A DNA stretch of 64,000 nt from Oxytricha trifallax (lineage: Eukaryota > Ciliophora > Spirotrichea > Sporadotrichida > Oxytrichidae): positions 62,001-126,000 of the forward strand of contig ARYC01000433.1 in the NCBI GenBank assembly GCA_000711775.1, given 5' to 3'. Positions 23,617 through 35,710 of this stretch are shown piece after piece. The notes under the pieces were generated by a model. That model was given only the letters and a program-made list of their open reading frames with translations, had not been told where the DNA came from and ran no database searches. Position numbers and translations under genes: made by a program. Each line of letters begins with the position of its first letter. Within the stretch, counting starts at the first letter, position 1.

Positions 23617-24132
23617 TCAATTCATCCCTAAGTACAATATGAGGTTTTAATTAATTGCTGTGCCCTTTATCTTAAATAAAAACTACCTCTCTTAAAGAAC
23701 ATTGTACAGGAAGATTTGCTAGTACATCTTGTCAATACTTTACTTTCCAGTATCTACCTTCCCATATATCTAAGCACAGTAATTATTAAAATCACTTCTT
23801 TCTACTATTTCTTAAGATAGTGCATCTACAGCCTCGCCATATCCCGATAAACTATTCTTGTAAATGAGCCTTTCTTTTATTGATTTTCTCATAATTTAAG
23901 AGACGAATGTTTGTAGTAATTCTAAAACATAAATAAGTTATCTCTTTAGCAGTCTTGATCCGACCATCAACTTCAAAATTCTTTCAATTACTTTAGATTT
24001 CTTATATTTAAGCCAAGTCATTGTTTTTGTTGTCCTAATGTCTCTTAAAATAATCAATAATATGGTGTTTTTCCCTTCGTTTAATTTGTAAACTCTGCTA
24101 ACTTCTTTTTCTTAGTTTTTAATTGAGCAAGA
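23617..24132 (-). CDS. Candidate MDS: 171-codon open frame, minus strand
   Basis: At least 171 sense codons in one frame ending in TGA at 23617, with TAA/TAG as Gln. Sample segments: TWLKYKKSKVIERILKLMVG, KSIKERLIYKNSLSGYGEAV, EIVERSDFNNYCAQIYGKVD and QQIFLYNVLQERQFLFKIKG. The sequence is basic and helical-looking with no recognised domain. An upstream frame (AKSSLAQLKTKKKKLAEF) may continue the protein toward 24160 after a frame change. This is the longest clean cellular-type coding frame in the region. No start assigned. Confidence 0.6.
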
Positions 24133-24304
24133 GAGGATTTGGCTGTAACTAATAATTATTTACGATTTTTTTCTAATAATGAGAATTGTTATTAATAATT
24201 GATTAAAAATAAATAAGAATGAAAATTTATCTTATATATTTGGAATTTTGTTAATTCAATAAAAACGTAAGTTATAAAAATGATATCTATCTTTTTATTT
24301 TACA

Positions 24305-24449
24305 GGAGCCTTACTTAAGTCTTGTGGCAGTGTGAAAGACGCAAACTTCGTAAAGTTACCTGGAGAAGTGCCAAGAAAAACTATAAGATCAACTAAGATC
24401 ACACATGAGATTGTCAAAGTAATGATGAAAAGTTTTATCCTGGGTATAC
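24305..24449 (+). CDS. Candidate MDS coding segment, plus strand
   Basis: A short, sharply bounded island with strong codon structure: GALLKSCGSVKDANFVKLPG then EVPRKTIRSTKITHEIVKVM. AT-rich DNA adjoins directly on both sides, as expected of an MDS between IESs. It resembles the island at 28336 only in general character. No family recognised. Confidence 0.5.
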
Positions 24450-25960
24450 ATTTTTAATTTCTTTCTTTTACTTATAATATTATTATTATTATTATTATTA
24501 ATTAATTATTATTTACAATTCTATGAAATTATAAAATATATCTCAAATTTAATATATTATTTATCCATACTTATAGTATCATATTGTTTTGTAGATATGT
24601 TAAATATTCAAATCCTACATTTTAATAAAAGCTTTGAAATACTTTTAAAGGAACTTGATCATTAAAACATATTTTAAAACATAATTATAATTTATTATCA
24701 ATTGTTAAATATTCATAGAGAGCGGAATGGTTTTTATTAAAAAGCATAAAACAATTCATAAAAAAATGACGTTTAGGTAAGAGTGCAATAAAAGGAGGAG
24801 GAGGTAGAATTGGAAGTAAGATCAAAAGACTTCTATACGTTATAATATATATAATATTGATAATAAATTTTATACCCATGGTACCAATAGAATCTATAAC
24901 AGTCATAAATATTCATGTTAAAATACAACAATTTAATGTCGATGATTTTATTTTAATATTATATCTACTATAATTGAAAGACTCAAATTAATGAAAAAAG
25001 TTAATTATCATTTATTATATTGAATAACAACTCTTCCCACTTAGTAATTTCAATAAATATCGGGAGAAAGTATTTCTTTCGTTTACTTTTAGTTTGCGAG
25101 ATCATATTAAAAATTAATAATACAATTTTTAATAAGATTTTAGAGCATATTCAAAAATATTGAAAAGTAAATGTTTAACATTTCTATATTTAACAATTTA
25201 AATATATAATTTAATCAAGAATAGATTGATGTTTCTAATAATCTTAATATTTAAATGAGGGGTAATCAAGAAATTTACAAAATATTGGATTTTAGATTTT
25301 ATACATCTTCGTTAAGATCTCTTCAATATCTTGTTTTACGTTGTTTGAATATTGTATGGTAGTTAAATCACTTTTCTATTTGCATTCTTACTTAAGATTT
25401 ATACAAATAAATTTATTTAAAAAAATATATAAATATATATATTAAGTTAACAATCTTTATAAAATCAATTATTGAAATATCTTTCTAAATATTTACAACT
25501 TATCAAGCCACCCTTTATGATATATAATTAAAAATATTTAACATATTTATTATCAAATTATGATCAATTATTATTTTCTAAAGTGAAAATTTATTATTTT
25601 TTAAGCTTTAGTTTCAAAAACATTAATTTGGATGTCTTATTCAACACTTTAACAATAATTGCTTTAAATTATTAATAATGTATAATTGAGGAGTTTAGTA
25701 AATTATTTAGACATCAATCAAAATGTATAGTTAATAAAATAAATAAAATATACAAATACAAATATCTGAAAACTACAGATTTATAAAAATAGCTATGTAT
25801 TTTAATAATATATAAAGAATAACATTATTTTGATAATTAGAAATACATTAAGATAGATATTAATGCGATTTATTTTAATAAAGATTATTTTATTTCAGAT
25901 ATTATTATTAATTAATTCTTTACAGAAATTAATACTGGGGATTAAACCAACCCGTTTATA
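24450..25960. other. AT-rich germline-limited DNA with TTA repeat
   Basis: Contains an (ATT)n tract at about 24478-24500 and TA-rich stretches near 25430. A hydrophobic minus-strand frame at 24685-24906 has no codon structure I would trust. Confidence 0.4.
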
Positions 25961-25963
25961 TAA

Positions 25964-26095
25964 TCATTTATGCTCTTTCTTTCCTTTAGTACCATATGCG
26001 TCCTGTATTTGGAGACCGGGTTTTGTTATGGCTCCCAGGATTTTGTCACCCAGATGTGTGGTTAATTTCTTAAGGCTTATCCTCTTCACAATCAT
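25964..26095 (-). CDS. Candidate MDS: short C-terminal frame with TGA stop
   Basis: The minus strand reads 43 codons from an ATG at 26095 to TGA 25964: MIVKRISLKKLTTHLGDKIL then GAITKPGLQIQDAYGTKGKK. Purine-rich first positions and a GC rise against the flanks favour this over the 94-codon hydrophobic plus-strand frame (25863-26147), which is its shadow. It may be the end of a gene whose other MDSs are elsewhere. No family recognised. Confidence 0.5.
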   Translation of the reverse strand: MIVKRISLKKLTTHLGDKILGAITKPGLQIQDAYGTKGKKEHK

Positions 26096-26427
26096 GCGGC
26101 TTTGTCACATAGGATTACTTAATTCAGATATAATTAGTTTTTTATGATAAATTTTGATAAATAAACTTAAAATTGGAATAAGTACATTTATTAATTTTAA
26201 TTAATCTTAATATAACTATGTTTTTTTAAGAACAAAGAATTTACTAAACTTTATTTGTATTAACACTTTATTTAATAATAGAAATAAGTGAATTTGAGTT
26301 ATCATGTAGGTATATTTATGGAAATAATATAATAAAAAAAGCTAAAAGTAGATAAGAACAATAATAAATCTCTTATTACAAAAAACCATTCACATAAAGA
26401 ATTAATTTTGTATAAAATATGAATAAG

Positions 26428-26470
26428 TAATAATAATAATACTAATAATAATAATACTAATAATAATATG
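26428..26470. repeat. AATAATAATAATACT short tandem repeat
   Basis: AATAAT-rich tract with CT interruptions every 14-15 bases, immediately beside the coding cluster that begins at about 26470. Confidence 0.7.
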
Positions 26471-28044
26471 ATCACACTGAGGTCTCTGGAGCCCCCCGAT
26501 CAGTTAAGCATGATAGCTTATAAGGACAAACCCTTTTAGTTAATTTTCGGAGATTCTCTCCGTGTATAATGAGTCTTCATCTTCTACTTTTCCTTTGCCT
26601 CTCTGGGTTCTTCTCTTCTGAGGTATGCCTTTTCTTCCTTTTCTTCTTTGGTTAAGGATTTGAATTTGGTCACCAGTGTCTATGAATTTAAATTGAGTAT
26701 CAAAGTTTCTGACATTGATTGAGAATTTCAAGTTTTTAGGTGCAATAGGTTCTTTACATCTTATGGTGACTAATTATGTGAGAGATCGCTCTTCAGAAAT
26801 TATGAGTTTTTCTGATGGCATTTTACGTAGATTTCCACTTTATTCAAGTGATTATGGAGTCTGAGCTCAACAAAATGCAGCTTGCTTCGTTAGCTGTGAC
26901 ATTTTTGAGTATGTCAATATTAAAAAATCTCACAAATCCAATTAGGTCTGCAGTTGTATTAACTGCGGAGTTTGTTTATTCTTAGATGAGTTGTCCGAGG
27001 ACTCCATAGTTTATATTGACTATTTCGATGAGTCTCTTATGGTCTAGATTGACAAAGATTGCGGTGATAACATTCGAGTACCTTTTGATTACTTAGTACA
27101 TCTTGCTATTGATTGTGTTCATCCATATTGAGATGCATTATTCTCTTGTGTCAAATCTTTCTTGTAATTACGCATTAGTGATGGTATACATCTACTTGTT
27201 GGATCCAGTTTAATAATAATTAATTGATTATTAATTCTCATTTTGATTAGGATCCATATTTAGTACTAAACTTTAATTTTTAATTTCTTATTAACTTCCT
27301 ATTTAGTACTAATTTTATTCTGTGACGTATGACGTCATTTGAAATTTAGACTGGGTATAATAGGGAGTGGTTAATGCATTCTTTCTTCTCCTCATAATCA
27401 CTATCTATATAGTAGGTGGTTTCGTTAAAACTTTCTATATACGAGCTTCCTTCATCGTATTCATCATAGCTCTGTTTTTCCTCCATCGAACTCCAGTATC
27501 CTCATTGTCGGAGTATATTACTCTTTTTGTTATGAGGTTGGCGTTTCTGTTTAGGGATGTTTGATTTTCATCTATTGTATAGTAGTCTTCATTTTCATGG
27601 TTACTAGCCCCCTTTGAACTTATTTCAACCTCTAATGGTGGTGAGGCTGGCTTTTCTATGCTTTATTGCTAAGTGCTCTAGCCATGAATTATTGGGGTTT
27701 TGTTGTAGTCTGATGGGGTTTTATAAATTTGTTGTTTATTTATACCAGTCTAAGCATCTAGAAAAGTTGTTAAGTTCTCAGTTGTACTGCTTCAAAGTTG
27801 TTTCTTTCCTCAAACTGCATTTTTGTTAGGTGTAGTTGGAACTGGTTGACTATTGTAAAGCCTATTCTTATGAATTTCCTAGCTAGAAAAGTTATGATTT
27901 CAAGTATGTGTAGTCCTCATTGACTTTTGTTTTTTTAGGTAATGTCTATTGTGTGTTAAGCAAGGTGTTGTATTTCATAGTTTCAATGTCACCTTGAATG
28001 ATATCCCTTTGTATTTTGCTCAGTATACCCATTCTGTGTTTCAT
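26470..28044 (-). CDS. Multi-MDS gene locus, minus strand
   Basis: The start is probably the ATG at 28044 (MKHRMGILSKIQRDIIQGDI). Coding continues through EKPASPPLEVEISSKGAS, HENEDYYTIDENQTSLNRNA, SYDEYDEGSSYIESFNETTY, VITAIFVNLDHKRLIEIVNI, EASCILLSSDSIIT and KNLKFSINVRNFDTQFKFID to a basic tail (RRKGRKGIPQKRRTQRGKGK). First positions are purine-rich throughout. Two AT-rich inserts at 27208-27249 and 27270-27299 are each bounded by direct repeats (see the IES entries). Several one-base frame changes remain. It looks like a real cellular gene in germline form; no family recognised and no stop identified. Confidence 0.65.
27201..27256. other. Putative IES with 7-bp pointer GGATCCA
   Basis: GGATCCA occurs at 27201-27207 and again at 27250-27256, enclosing 42 bp of almost pure AT inside coding sequence. 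Removing one copy plus the AT insert joins the flanking coding DNA. This is the expected structure of an internal eliminated sequence. Confidence 0.7.
27257..27312. other. Putative IES with 13-bp pointer TATTTAGTACTAA
   Basis: TATTTAGTACTAA occurs at 27257-27269 and 27300-27312 around 30 bp of AT-rich DNA. It abuts the GGATCCA pointer, which leaves an MDS of only about 20 bp between the two IESs. Confidence 0.65.
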
Positions 28045-28332
28045 ATTAAATAATATAGTACTATAATTTAAAACAAATTTTTAAAAAATTTAATAAAGAG
28101 CAATTAAAAGAAAATTAATCTTGTAAGTTTCTAAGTTAAAGATATTAGAATTGCTTTATTAAATATATACTGTTTTTTAATAATAATAATAATAACTTGA
28201 TAACTTTGCAATTTTCTCTATATTAATATTTAATTATATAAATCAATTGTTTTCAAAAAAGTAAACAATGAAAAAGCTAAATAAATAAGAATTTTATTTT
28301 ATTGAAATATGTTTTTCTGTTTATATGATTCA

Positions 28333-28462
28333 CAGAATTCACGAACAGTGGAAGTTGTAAAAAGTTATATACTTAACAAAGGGTGGGAGTGTGGTAGAGT
28401 ATATGGGTCATCAATTAAAAAGATTATATAAAACGCGATAATGAAGATCCTGTAAAAGGTGT
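28333..28462 (+). CDS. Candidate MDS coding segment, plus strand
   Basis: Short island with strong codon structure: NSRTVEVVKSYILNKGWECG then RVYGSSIKKIIQNAIMKILQ. AT-rich DNA lies on both sides. It is the same size class as the island at 24305. No start or stop within the segment; family unknown. Confidence 0.45.
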
Positions 28463-29007
28463 GTTTAAGTGTAATCAATAATTTCAGATATTTAATTAGT
28501 AGCAAAATAGAAGAGTGGAAATATCTGTTATTAATAAGTGGAATATTACAAAAAATATTATAAGATTTATCTTGAGTTAATTTGAGAAAATAAAATGTAA
28601 GAAGCTAGTCATTAATAGCAACTTATAAGAAAATTTTTTTGAGAATTAATAAATTATTTAATTGATATAAAATTTGTGTTAATTAAGATTTTAATAAGTC
28701 TTAAAAAATATACAATATATAGATATGAGTTCAAGAAAGTAAAAAGATATAAAATTTTTAGTAAATTTATATTATAGAACATCACAAGATATTCTGATTT
28801 AGTTTGTCTGCGCTTCCGCGCTAAATATAATCCTTGTGAGGGGAATCAAAACCCCAAAACCCTTTCAGTAGTTTGATTGAGTTTTTGATTGATAAAAGTA
28901 GACTATTAGTGCATACTTTATTAAGGTTTTAATAGAATTTATGTAGGGGTTTAATGTTTAAATATTAGTAATTTAAGTGAGTAAAACAAGCGAATTCTTT
29001 AAATATT

Positions 29008-30377
29008 TCACACAAACATTAGCTAAGAGTCATGTTGCAGTTTTCTGAATTTTAACTTTCTAAGTTGATCTTTGATTTTTTCTATTATTAATTAATTCTC
29101 TTTGCTTAGCTTGGTAATAGCTGAATATGCAAGTTCTCCAAGACCTCCATCTATTTTATTTTTATCGAGATATTGCTTGATTCTTTACTTAGACTTTTTC
29201 TCACCAATGCAGCTAAAGTAATCTTTTCTAGACATTTCACTCTCTATAATTATTACTGCTTGAGCCCAGATATCCCATTAAACGTCTTCATCTCTCCAAT
29301 CTTCTAAGAGTACCATATACATTTCCTTATGCAGAGGCCTGCACTCTTTGAGCTCTGATGAAATCAATGATATAAATTCTAAGAGGTTGAAAGTTCATTA
29401 TGATTTTCTCTAACTTTTAGTCTCTATAAACATAACCAAGCTTTTGAAGCTCTTCAATACCCTCAACTATTTGCTATACGATCTAGCCAATTTATCTTTG
29501 GCATCTATTATCAGATAAAAACTCTCTAAATGCAACATGATCTTTTCCAAGTAGTATAGCATTTAGCTAAATAATATGCTTACACTCTCTAAACTTTGCT
29601 TGTTATAGAGTATAACACTCATTAGCAAATTCCATTTAGAAATTGTCATCAGCAAGGAGGTTATTGAATGGATATATTTTATATGCAGATTAGTTATAAG
29701 TGATGACTCTTTTCTCTACTTTATCCTAAAGAGTGAGGTAGCTCTCAAGGCAAGAATCTATGTCAATAATTTTTAAGATAGGAACTTCTTTGCCTCAATT
29801 TTTACCATGATTTTATTTATCTCAGAGACTGAAAAGTTCTTGACAGCTTTCTTCATTTTGACTTACTTCTATACTTCAACTCTAAGAGACTCGGGAGGAT
29901 TTCTTGATCTTTTTTTTTATAGGAATGTTTTTCCTATAGGTTCATGAATAAAGACAAAACTTTGATTGTGCTTTTTCTTTAAGTGCACTTTGAGGTATCT
30001 TGTATGATAATATGGCTTCTCACAGAACTTACAGATATATTTGCCATCCTTCTTTTAATGCTTTAGATATGACCTAGGCATATCGTTGTGTATATCTCTC
30101 AAATGTCTCTTGTAAGTTGACTTGTAGAGGAAAACTTTATTGCATTTTTTGCATTAATAGACTACTTTGGCTTGTAATGATTAATGCTCTATGGCGGGTT
30201 GTTTAACCTGCTCCTCAATTTGTACAGCTTCTATGATTACCTCCTATTTAATTTAAATTTAAATCTCAAAGCTAGACTGGTCAAAGTTGTCATAAGTAGG
30301 CTCCCACTGAGTACAAGCGTCTCTGGTCATTGACTTTGCCCAAGTAATGCCGCTCTTCTCAAAAGGTTAGAGCACAT
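29008..30377 (-). pseudogene. TBE zinc-finger/protein kinase, element C (broken)
   Basis: Start ATG 30377 (MCSNLLRRAALLGQSQ) followed at once by a TGA caused by a deletion relative to B. Finger 2 is complete here (KFCEKPYYHTRYLKVHLKKK..H). About 17 nt are missing from the activation segment, removing GTPGYFP. The C terminus is well preserved: EMSRKDYFSC, then KSKQRIKQYLDKNKID, ending TGA at 29008. This copy defines the normal C terminus used to detect the insertion in N. Confidence 0.8.
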
Positions 30378-30880
30378 TTCAGTTTACTGATATATTTTTA
30401 TATAATAATGATAAAATCTACCTAAATAAACTATAATAGTAGAGTATATTACATTCTGGTAGATTCTTTGCTGAGAGGTAAGAAAATTAAATAACTATAA
30501 AAGACTGTAAGTTGATATATTTTATGAGAATTTTATACGTTTTAGTAAATTTTAATACTCCTAAGGAAGTTTTGTTTCTCTTGGAGGTCCTCCAAATCAA
30601 GTTTAAACTTAATTAGGAGCACCCCTAATTAAATTAATTATTATTAGTTGCAATTTAATGGAGAAAGTTTGATAAAAATGGAAGTCAAACTTTTAAACTT
30701 GGAGAAAGTTTGATTAAAATGGAAGTCAAACTTTTAAACTTGGGGAAATTTCCTCCATCTTTATCTATTTATCTGATTCATGTTGACCTCCAAGTGGTTT
30801 TAGTAGTAAAATTTTAGTAAGTTCAGAATGGATATCCATAATTTTAAATTTCATTAACATTTATAGAAACTTGAAGTAAG

Positions 30881-31614
30881 ATGGAATCTATGAATGATGC
30901 AATGAAGAGAATATAATCTCAAGATTTAATAGGAAAATTCAGAAGTAAGAAGATCTTTACAGATACTTGGTATAGCAAGGTAAGTTTTCACTTATAACTA
31001 ACTTATTAACCATAGTTGGATTGTTCTTGCCAACACAGGAGAGAACAAAAATATCATTCTTAAAAGCATTGTTAAGTGAAGAGAAAAAAGCTTTTAAGTC
31101 TAATGAAATCAGAATGATAGAGATACCTAACTACCCTGAAATTTCAGTAACAAACCTCTATGATGATGCTATGAGTGATCAAGATGTTGCTCTGCCTTCC
31201 ATCAAAGCTATAACTCTCTAATAAGTTACCAGAGAGAAACTTCTTCTTTGGTGTCCTTGGAACTCTTAAGCCTGAGTACTTAATTGAAGTAATTTAAGAA
31301 GCTAATAAGAAACGCTATAGCATCTCTCCTGAAGAAAAAGAGAAGCAGGGAATAAAAATCAGCGAGACCTGGCTCTAGGAACTGCAGAAGCATCAATTCA
31401 TTTGATGAAAGAGCGAAGCAAATTAAATAGAGAGAGATAGTCACAAGTAAAGCATGAATTGAGTAAGAGACTATGCAAGGATTTTTAAAAGCCAGACGAG
31501 ATGAACATAGATGCAGGATCTGGCACTAAGAGAAGAAACATGGGCCCAAGCAAGCCTTAAGAGGAAGAAAAGAAAGGGAAACCAAATCCCCTTACGGGGA
31601 AATTTAATATGTGA
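30881..31614 (+). pseudogene. TBE 22-kDa gene, element C (broken)
   Basis: ATG 30881 (MESMNDAMKRIQSQDLIGKF). One base is missing after RSK, there is a second gap before the NKLPERNFFF block, and a deletion of about 60 nt removes the intron-2 region. The second exon is fully open from ATG 31405 to TGA 31612 (69 codons, MKERSKLNRERQSQVKHELS, DAGSGTKRRNMGPSKPQEEE). Survival of this open frame in a decayed copy supports it as part of the gene. Confidence 0.75.
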
Positions 31615-31620
31615 ACTTAT

Positions 31621-32668
31621 TCATTCGTTTAAATCTAATACTTATTTATAAGCACAAAATCTTCCTTCTCTTGCGCACACTTTAGCTTTATCATTGCTGA
31701 CTCTCTTATCAGCACTCTTAATAATATCTACTGTATCTTCCTTCAGATCGTGCATCAAATGATAGAGCAGAAGTTTCTTGTAGTGGCCTTTTAATAGGCC
31801 CAAATATAGTTCAATTCCATTGAACTGAGGTCTATAAGGAACATTAAATTCAAATGGTATGTTTAGCCTTTCATATTCTCTCCTTGAGTCTTTAGTTTTA
31901 TGAACTGATAAGTTATCAACAAGCAGGATGATCTCTTAGTCAGCATAGTTATCTCTGAGTATTGCAAAAATTTAATATTTTATTCTTTAATAGAGAGAGG
32001 GTGGACAACATAAATCTCAAGACCATTATCTTCACTGATTCCACCAAGGATTGCATGAGTTTATAACTTAATCTTTTGATCATAAACTTCTATATTGCTG
32101 TACCTCTTATACCAAGACCTCGATATGAAGGTAAAATAAACGTGAATACTGCCTCATCAGCGTGTATGAACTTTATATTATGCTCTTAAGCCCTCTGCAT
32201 TAAATCGAATATATAATTTAAATTAGTCTTATAAAATGGAACATTAAAATCACTCACTCTCTTTATGCGATTGACTGTCTTGTAAGATACTCCATTCTTT
32301 TTATAAATAATAGCTATGGATTAAGCAGATATGTGAAGCTCAGGAAATTGGCGATGAAACATCACAGCTCTTTAGGCTAGAGAGAAATGAGCCCAGTATT
32401 TAAATTCTTATCATTAATAAGAAAGTCAATATGATGCTGCTAAAATTTTAAGGATCTTTTAGGCTTAGAATTAAGATGCTATCTCTTTAAATTCAATGCT
32501 AATAGACAGTGAGACCTAACAGTAGCAGGAGATATATGAAGCAGTCTTGAAATAGATGTTTAAATAAGAATAGGTCTGAGTTGATCACTATACTCATCAC
32601 ATCCATAACGCAACTTAAACAATAATTCCATATACTTCACTGTCATAAACTGACCCTAAACCTCGCTT
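31621..32668 (-). pseudogene. TBE 42-kDa transposase, element C (start lost)
   Basis: The position matching the start codon of A and B reads AAG instead of ATG (32668). The stop TGA at 31621 is kept. The sequence between 31621 and 32668 aligns by eye with A, including the TTCAATGGAATTGAACTATA stretch that encodes the FNGIELY block around the Glu. Several small indels break the frame. Confidence 0.8.
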
Positions 32669-32809
32669 ATACTCACTTAAATTACTAATATTTAAACATT
32701 AAACCCCTACATAAATTCTATTAAAACCTTAATAAAGTATGCACTAATAGTCTACTTTTATCAATCAAAAACTCAATCAAACTACTGAAAGGGTTTTTGA
32801 GTTTTATAT

Positions 32810-35105
32810 GTACTGGAGATAAAGACACAAAGATTTCCCAGCGTAATAAAAATGGAGAGGATCAGGTTAAGTGCATTAGTCATTTGAATAAACATCAAAT
32901 TAATTATTTAATAATATCTAAAAGTACATTACACATCACATCTTCTAGAAATTCTAATCACTTACCTATTTGTACAGTCTACCTTCATAGGAATGTACAA
33001 ACTGTACACTGTACATTATGACTTTTAATATTAAAATAATTAATAATAAATCAAATTAAATTTTTCAATGTACAAATTGTATATTTTCATGGCCTAATAC
33101 TGTACATTTTTTAATTACACTTTTTAATCTGATCATTTTAAAACGAAATTACTATTAAACACTTACCAAATACACGAAAGTTAAGCCTTCAAAATTCTAG
33201 GGGTTTATTTGATTATGTCAATACCTATTTGTTTAGTATTTTTTTTATAATATAAAATTTATTAATTCTCAAAAAAGTTTTCCTTATTAATAAAACTCAA
33301 GAAAGTTACATAAAAACTACTTCAATATAAAATAAAAACATAAAAAATTGCTATAAAAATTTCTTTAAAATAAAAGAAAGTTAAAATAAAAATTTAAAAG
33401 CAAAAGCAAAAAATTAATATATATATTTTATATTCCATAAAAAAACACAATTAGTATGTGCTTTAAATAAGAAAAATAACTTACAAAATATAAATTAGAA
33501 GAAATATCTGCCATATAATATTTATAAATTTGGTTGGAAAAAAGAAAAAAATAAAATTAAAAATAATAATTTTTTCTGAAAAATTGAGGCATTGAAATTA
33601 GTTTTAAATACAAGCTTGAAAAAATTTTTTAAAAAATTATTTAATTAGAATGATATATAAAATTCTTTAAATACTTATTATATAAAGAAGAACTCATAAA
33701 TATTTTTATGTATTCCTTGTTAATAAAACTTGGAAATATTAAGTAATTCATTTATAAATGAATTTTTCCATTTTTAAGGAGGGTGAAGTCTTGGCCAAAA
33801 ATATATTTTTAAAAATAATTAAAATAAAATGTCTTGGTCACCCAGCAGCATTATGGTCAATTGATGGACGGTGAGTTCAATTTGATAATCCAAAAATTTA
33901 TCCTACCAAAAATACCTAAGATAAATGTTTGAAGTTTCTAAAATCATAGTAAAATGTTAATTCCTCATAAGAAAGTATAAAATAAAATTATCGAGAAAGA
34001 ATTTTATGAAATTCATAAATTATTATCAATATTCTATAAGATCTGAATGATAGTTAGTATGTATTCATTCTGTTATAAACTATTAAAAGTAAGTTATTTA
34101 TATATATATATATTTGAATTTTATTATTGCTTCTTTTTATCCTGTAGAAACAGTAAAGATACAGAAATTATTTTATATTTTTAAAATATTGAAATTTAAT
34201 ATTTTAATTGCATATGAAGACCCTAAAACTCATGCATTTTTAAATTCTTTAAAGATATTTTTTTGGAATTATACATTTTTTTAAGACTTATTAGATCGAT
34301 TTTGGCAATTATTTTCATATTCTTTTAAATTAAACATTTTTTTTATTCTCTCTCAACATTAATTTTTGTTGATTCTTTTGATAATTATAAATGTAAATTT
34401 TAGAATTTATAGAATTTATTTTCCTTAAAGTTAATAAAAATTGACTAAAAGCAAAATTATAATTAATTATATTTAAGTCAAAATATTAATCTCGGTTTAA
34501 AATTAGATACTTAGAATCGCACATGAAAATACTTTATATTCAATACTCCAGAAAAGCTAAAATTGCAAAAAATTAATTTTTATTTTTATAATTTTTCTAA
34601 AATCATAAAATCCTTTTTCTTCCAACTGTAATCTTATTTCTTGCTTCTAAGATTCCCGAGGTCACAGGAAGGATGTAGAATCTGAATTATTTTGTATATT
34701 TTCAATTAGAATTATTTATTAAATATGTGAAACAAAAATTTATTTAAATGTAAGAAAATTGATTGTTTCTTTAAGTTATATTATTTTTGGTTAAATGAGT
34801 AATAATTACAAAATAAATACATATTAATTGTATAAGCCACTTATTATATCATTTTAACTTTTCAGAATCCAAATCACTTCATTAGTAAATAAATTATTGT
34901 TAATTGGTGCTTAAATGGTCTGCTTTTGATATGGATGGCAAGCTTCAAGTTTCGAATTAATTTATTATGGGAATTTCTTGTGCTTTTAAAAAGGAAATTA
35001 GAATATAGAAAGAATGAATAGTTAATTAAACTTATTGAGATTGAACAAAATCCTTATCAAATTGCACAAAATGAGCTATCAATGAGATTGTAATTTACTT
35101 TTTAG
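32810..35105. other. AT-rich germline-limited DNA
   Basis: Begins with a less AT-rich patch (32810-33020) in which TGTACA-type words recur around 32970-33020 and again near 33065-33110. I could not make a coding reading of it. The remainder is AT-rich with a TA tract near 34100. Confidence 0.4.
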
Positions 35106-35107
35106 TA

Positions 35108-35606
35108 AATTTTTGGGGGTGGGAAATTTTCCTGACAAGAGGGAAGTTTCTTGTCAAGTAAATTATTTTATATATAATTTTTATTAGTTAAATATAAATA
35201 TTTTAATTAATAATTTTTGACTCATTAAATGGCTAAAGGTAATTTAAACATTTTTACGAGTTAATTAAATAAATTGCAATTATATTCTATTATCATAACT
35301 AGAGATATAGAACCATATTTTTATTATTATTCTTACTAATAGTTTTGAAAAACTAATGTAAAATAAAATGATTTATTAATGAAAATATTGTTCAACAATA
35401 AGTAGATCTTGCAATACAAAATGATTGATAGGTTAAATTGTTGAATTACAAATATGTTAAAATCAAAGAAGGTTTTTATAGTTGTCAAAAATAATAATTC
35501 CATAAAGAAAAAATAAATAAAAAAAATACAAATTTTCTTGACAGGAAATTTCCATAAAATTTTTTTATCATAAACCTTGACAGTAAACTTTCCCCCCCAA
35601 ATTTTT
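35108..35606. mobile_element. MITE-like element related to 421-955
   Basis: Left edge TTTTTGGGGGTGGGAAATTT, with a second copy of the motif (GGGAAGTTTCTTGTCAAG) at 35141. The right edge is inverted, CTTGACAGTAAACTTTCCCC at about 35576-35599, preceded by another inverted copy at 35538. TTTATGATAAAA separates the doubled motif, as in the element at 421-955. No coding frame. Confidence 0.6.
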
Positions 35607-35710
35607 ATTTCTGACTAATTATAGATGTTCTCTTTAGATGGGATATATATCTAACCTCAAATTAATGTGTATATTATAATTAACTTTTGTAGAAATTAAT
35701 TAAATCATTA

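Larger units (their letters stand above)
28847..32806 (-). mobile_element. TBE element C, decayed right end
   Basis: Left end CAAAACCCCAAAACCC at 28847, preceded by AAT. The right end (GGGTTTTTGAGTTTTA to about 32806) has several changes in its G4T4 repeat and no matching AAT, so the target duplication is lost. Length is 3960 bp. It is the same subfamily and orientation as A and B, sharing the subterminal sequence with B. All genes are damaged. Confidence 0.9.

Noticed and set aside
24685..24906. 73-codon minus-strand hydrophobic frame
   Set aside because: Low-complexity AT-rich DNA without codon structure; likely chance.
25863..26147. 94-codon hydrophobic plus-strand frame
   Set aside because: Shadow of the minus-strand segment at 25964-26095, which has purine-first codons and a natural stop.
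27367..27829. Plus-strand frames resembling membrane proteins
   Set aside because: Antisense shadows of the acidic, Gln/Glu-rich minus-strand coding in the 26.5-28.0 kb locus.
26470..28044. Reading TGA as Trp throughout, which gives one continuous frame for this locus
   Set aside because: With all three stop codons read as sense any frame is open, so continuity proves nothing. First-position purine bias and composition favour the frames broken by small indels, and TBE genes end in conserved TGA.
32940..33110. Possible small tandem or regulatory repeat with TGTACA words
   Set aside because: The spacing is irregular and no longer unit repeats; I could not define a feature.
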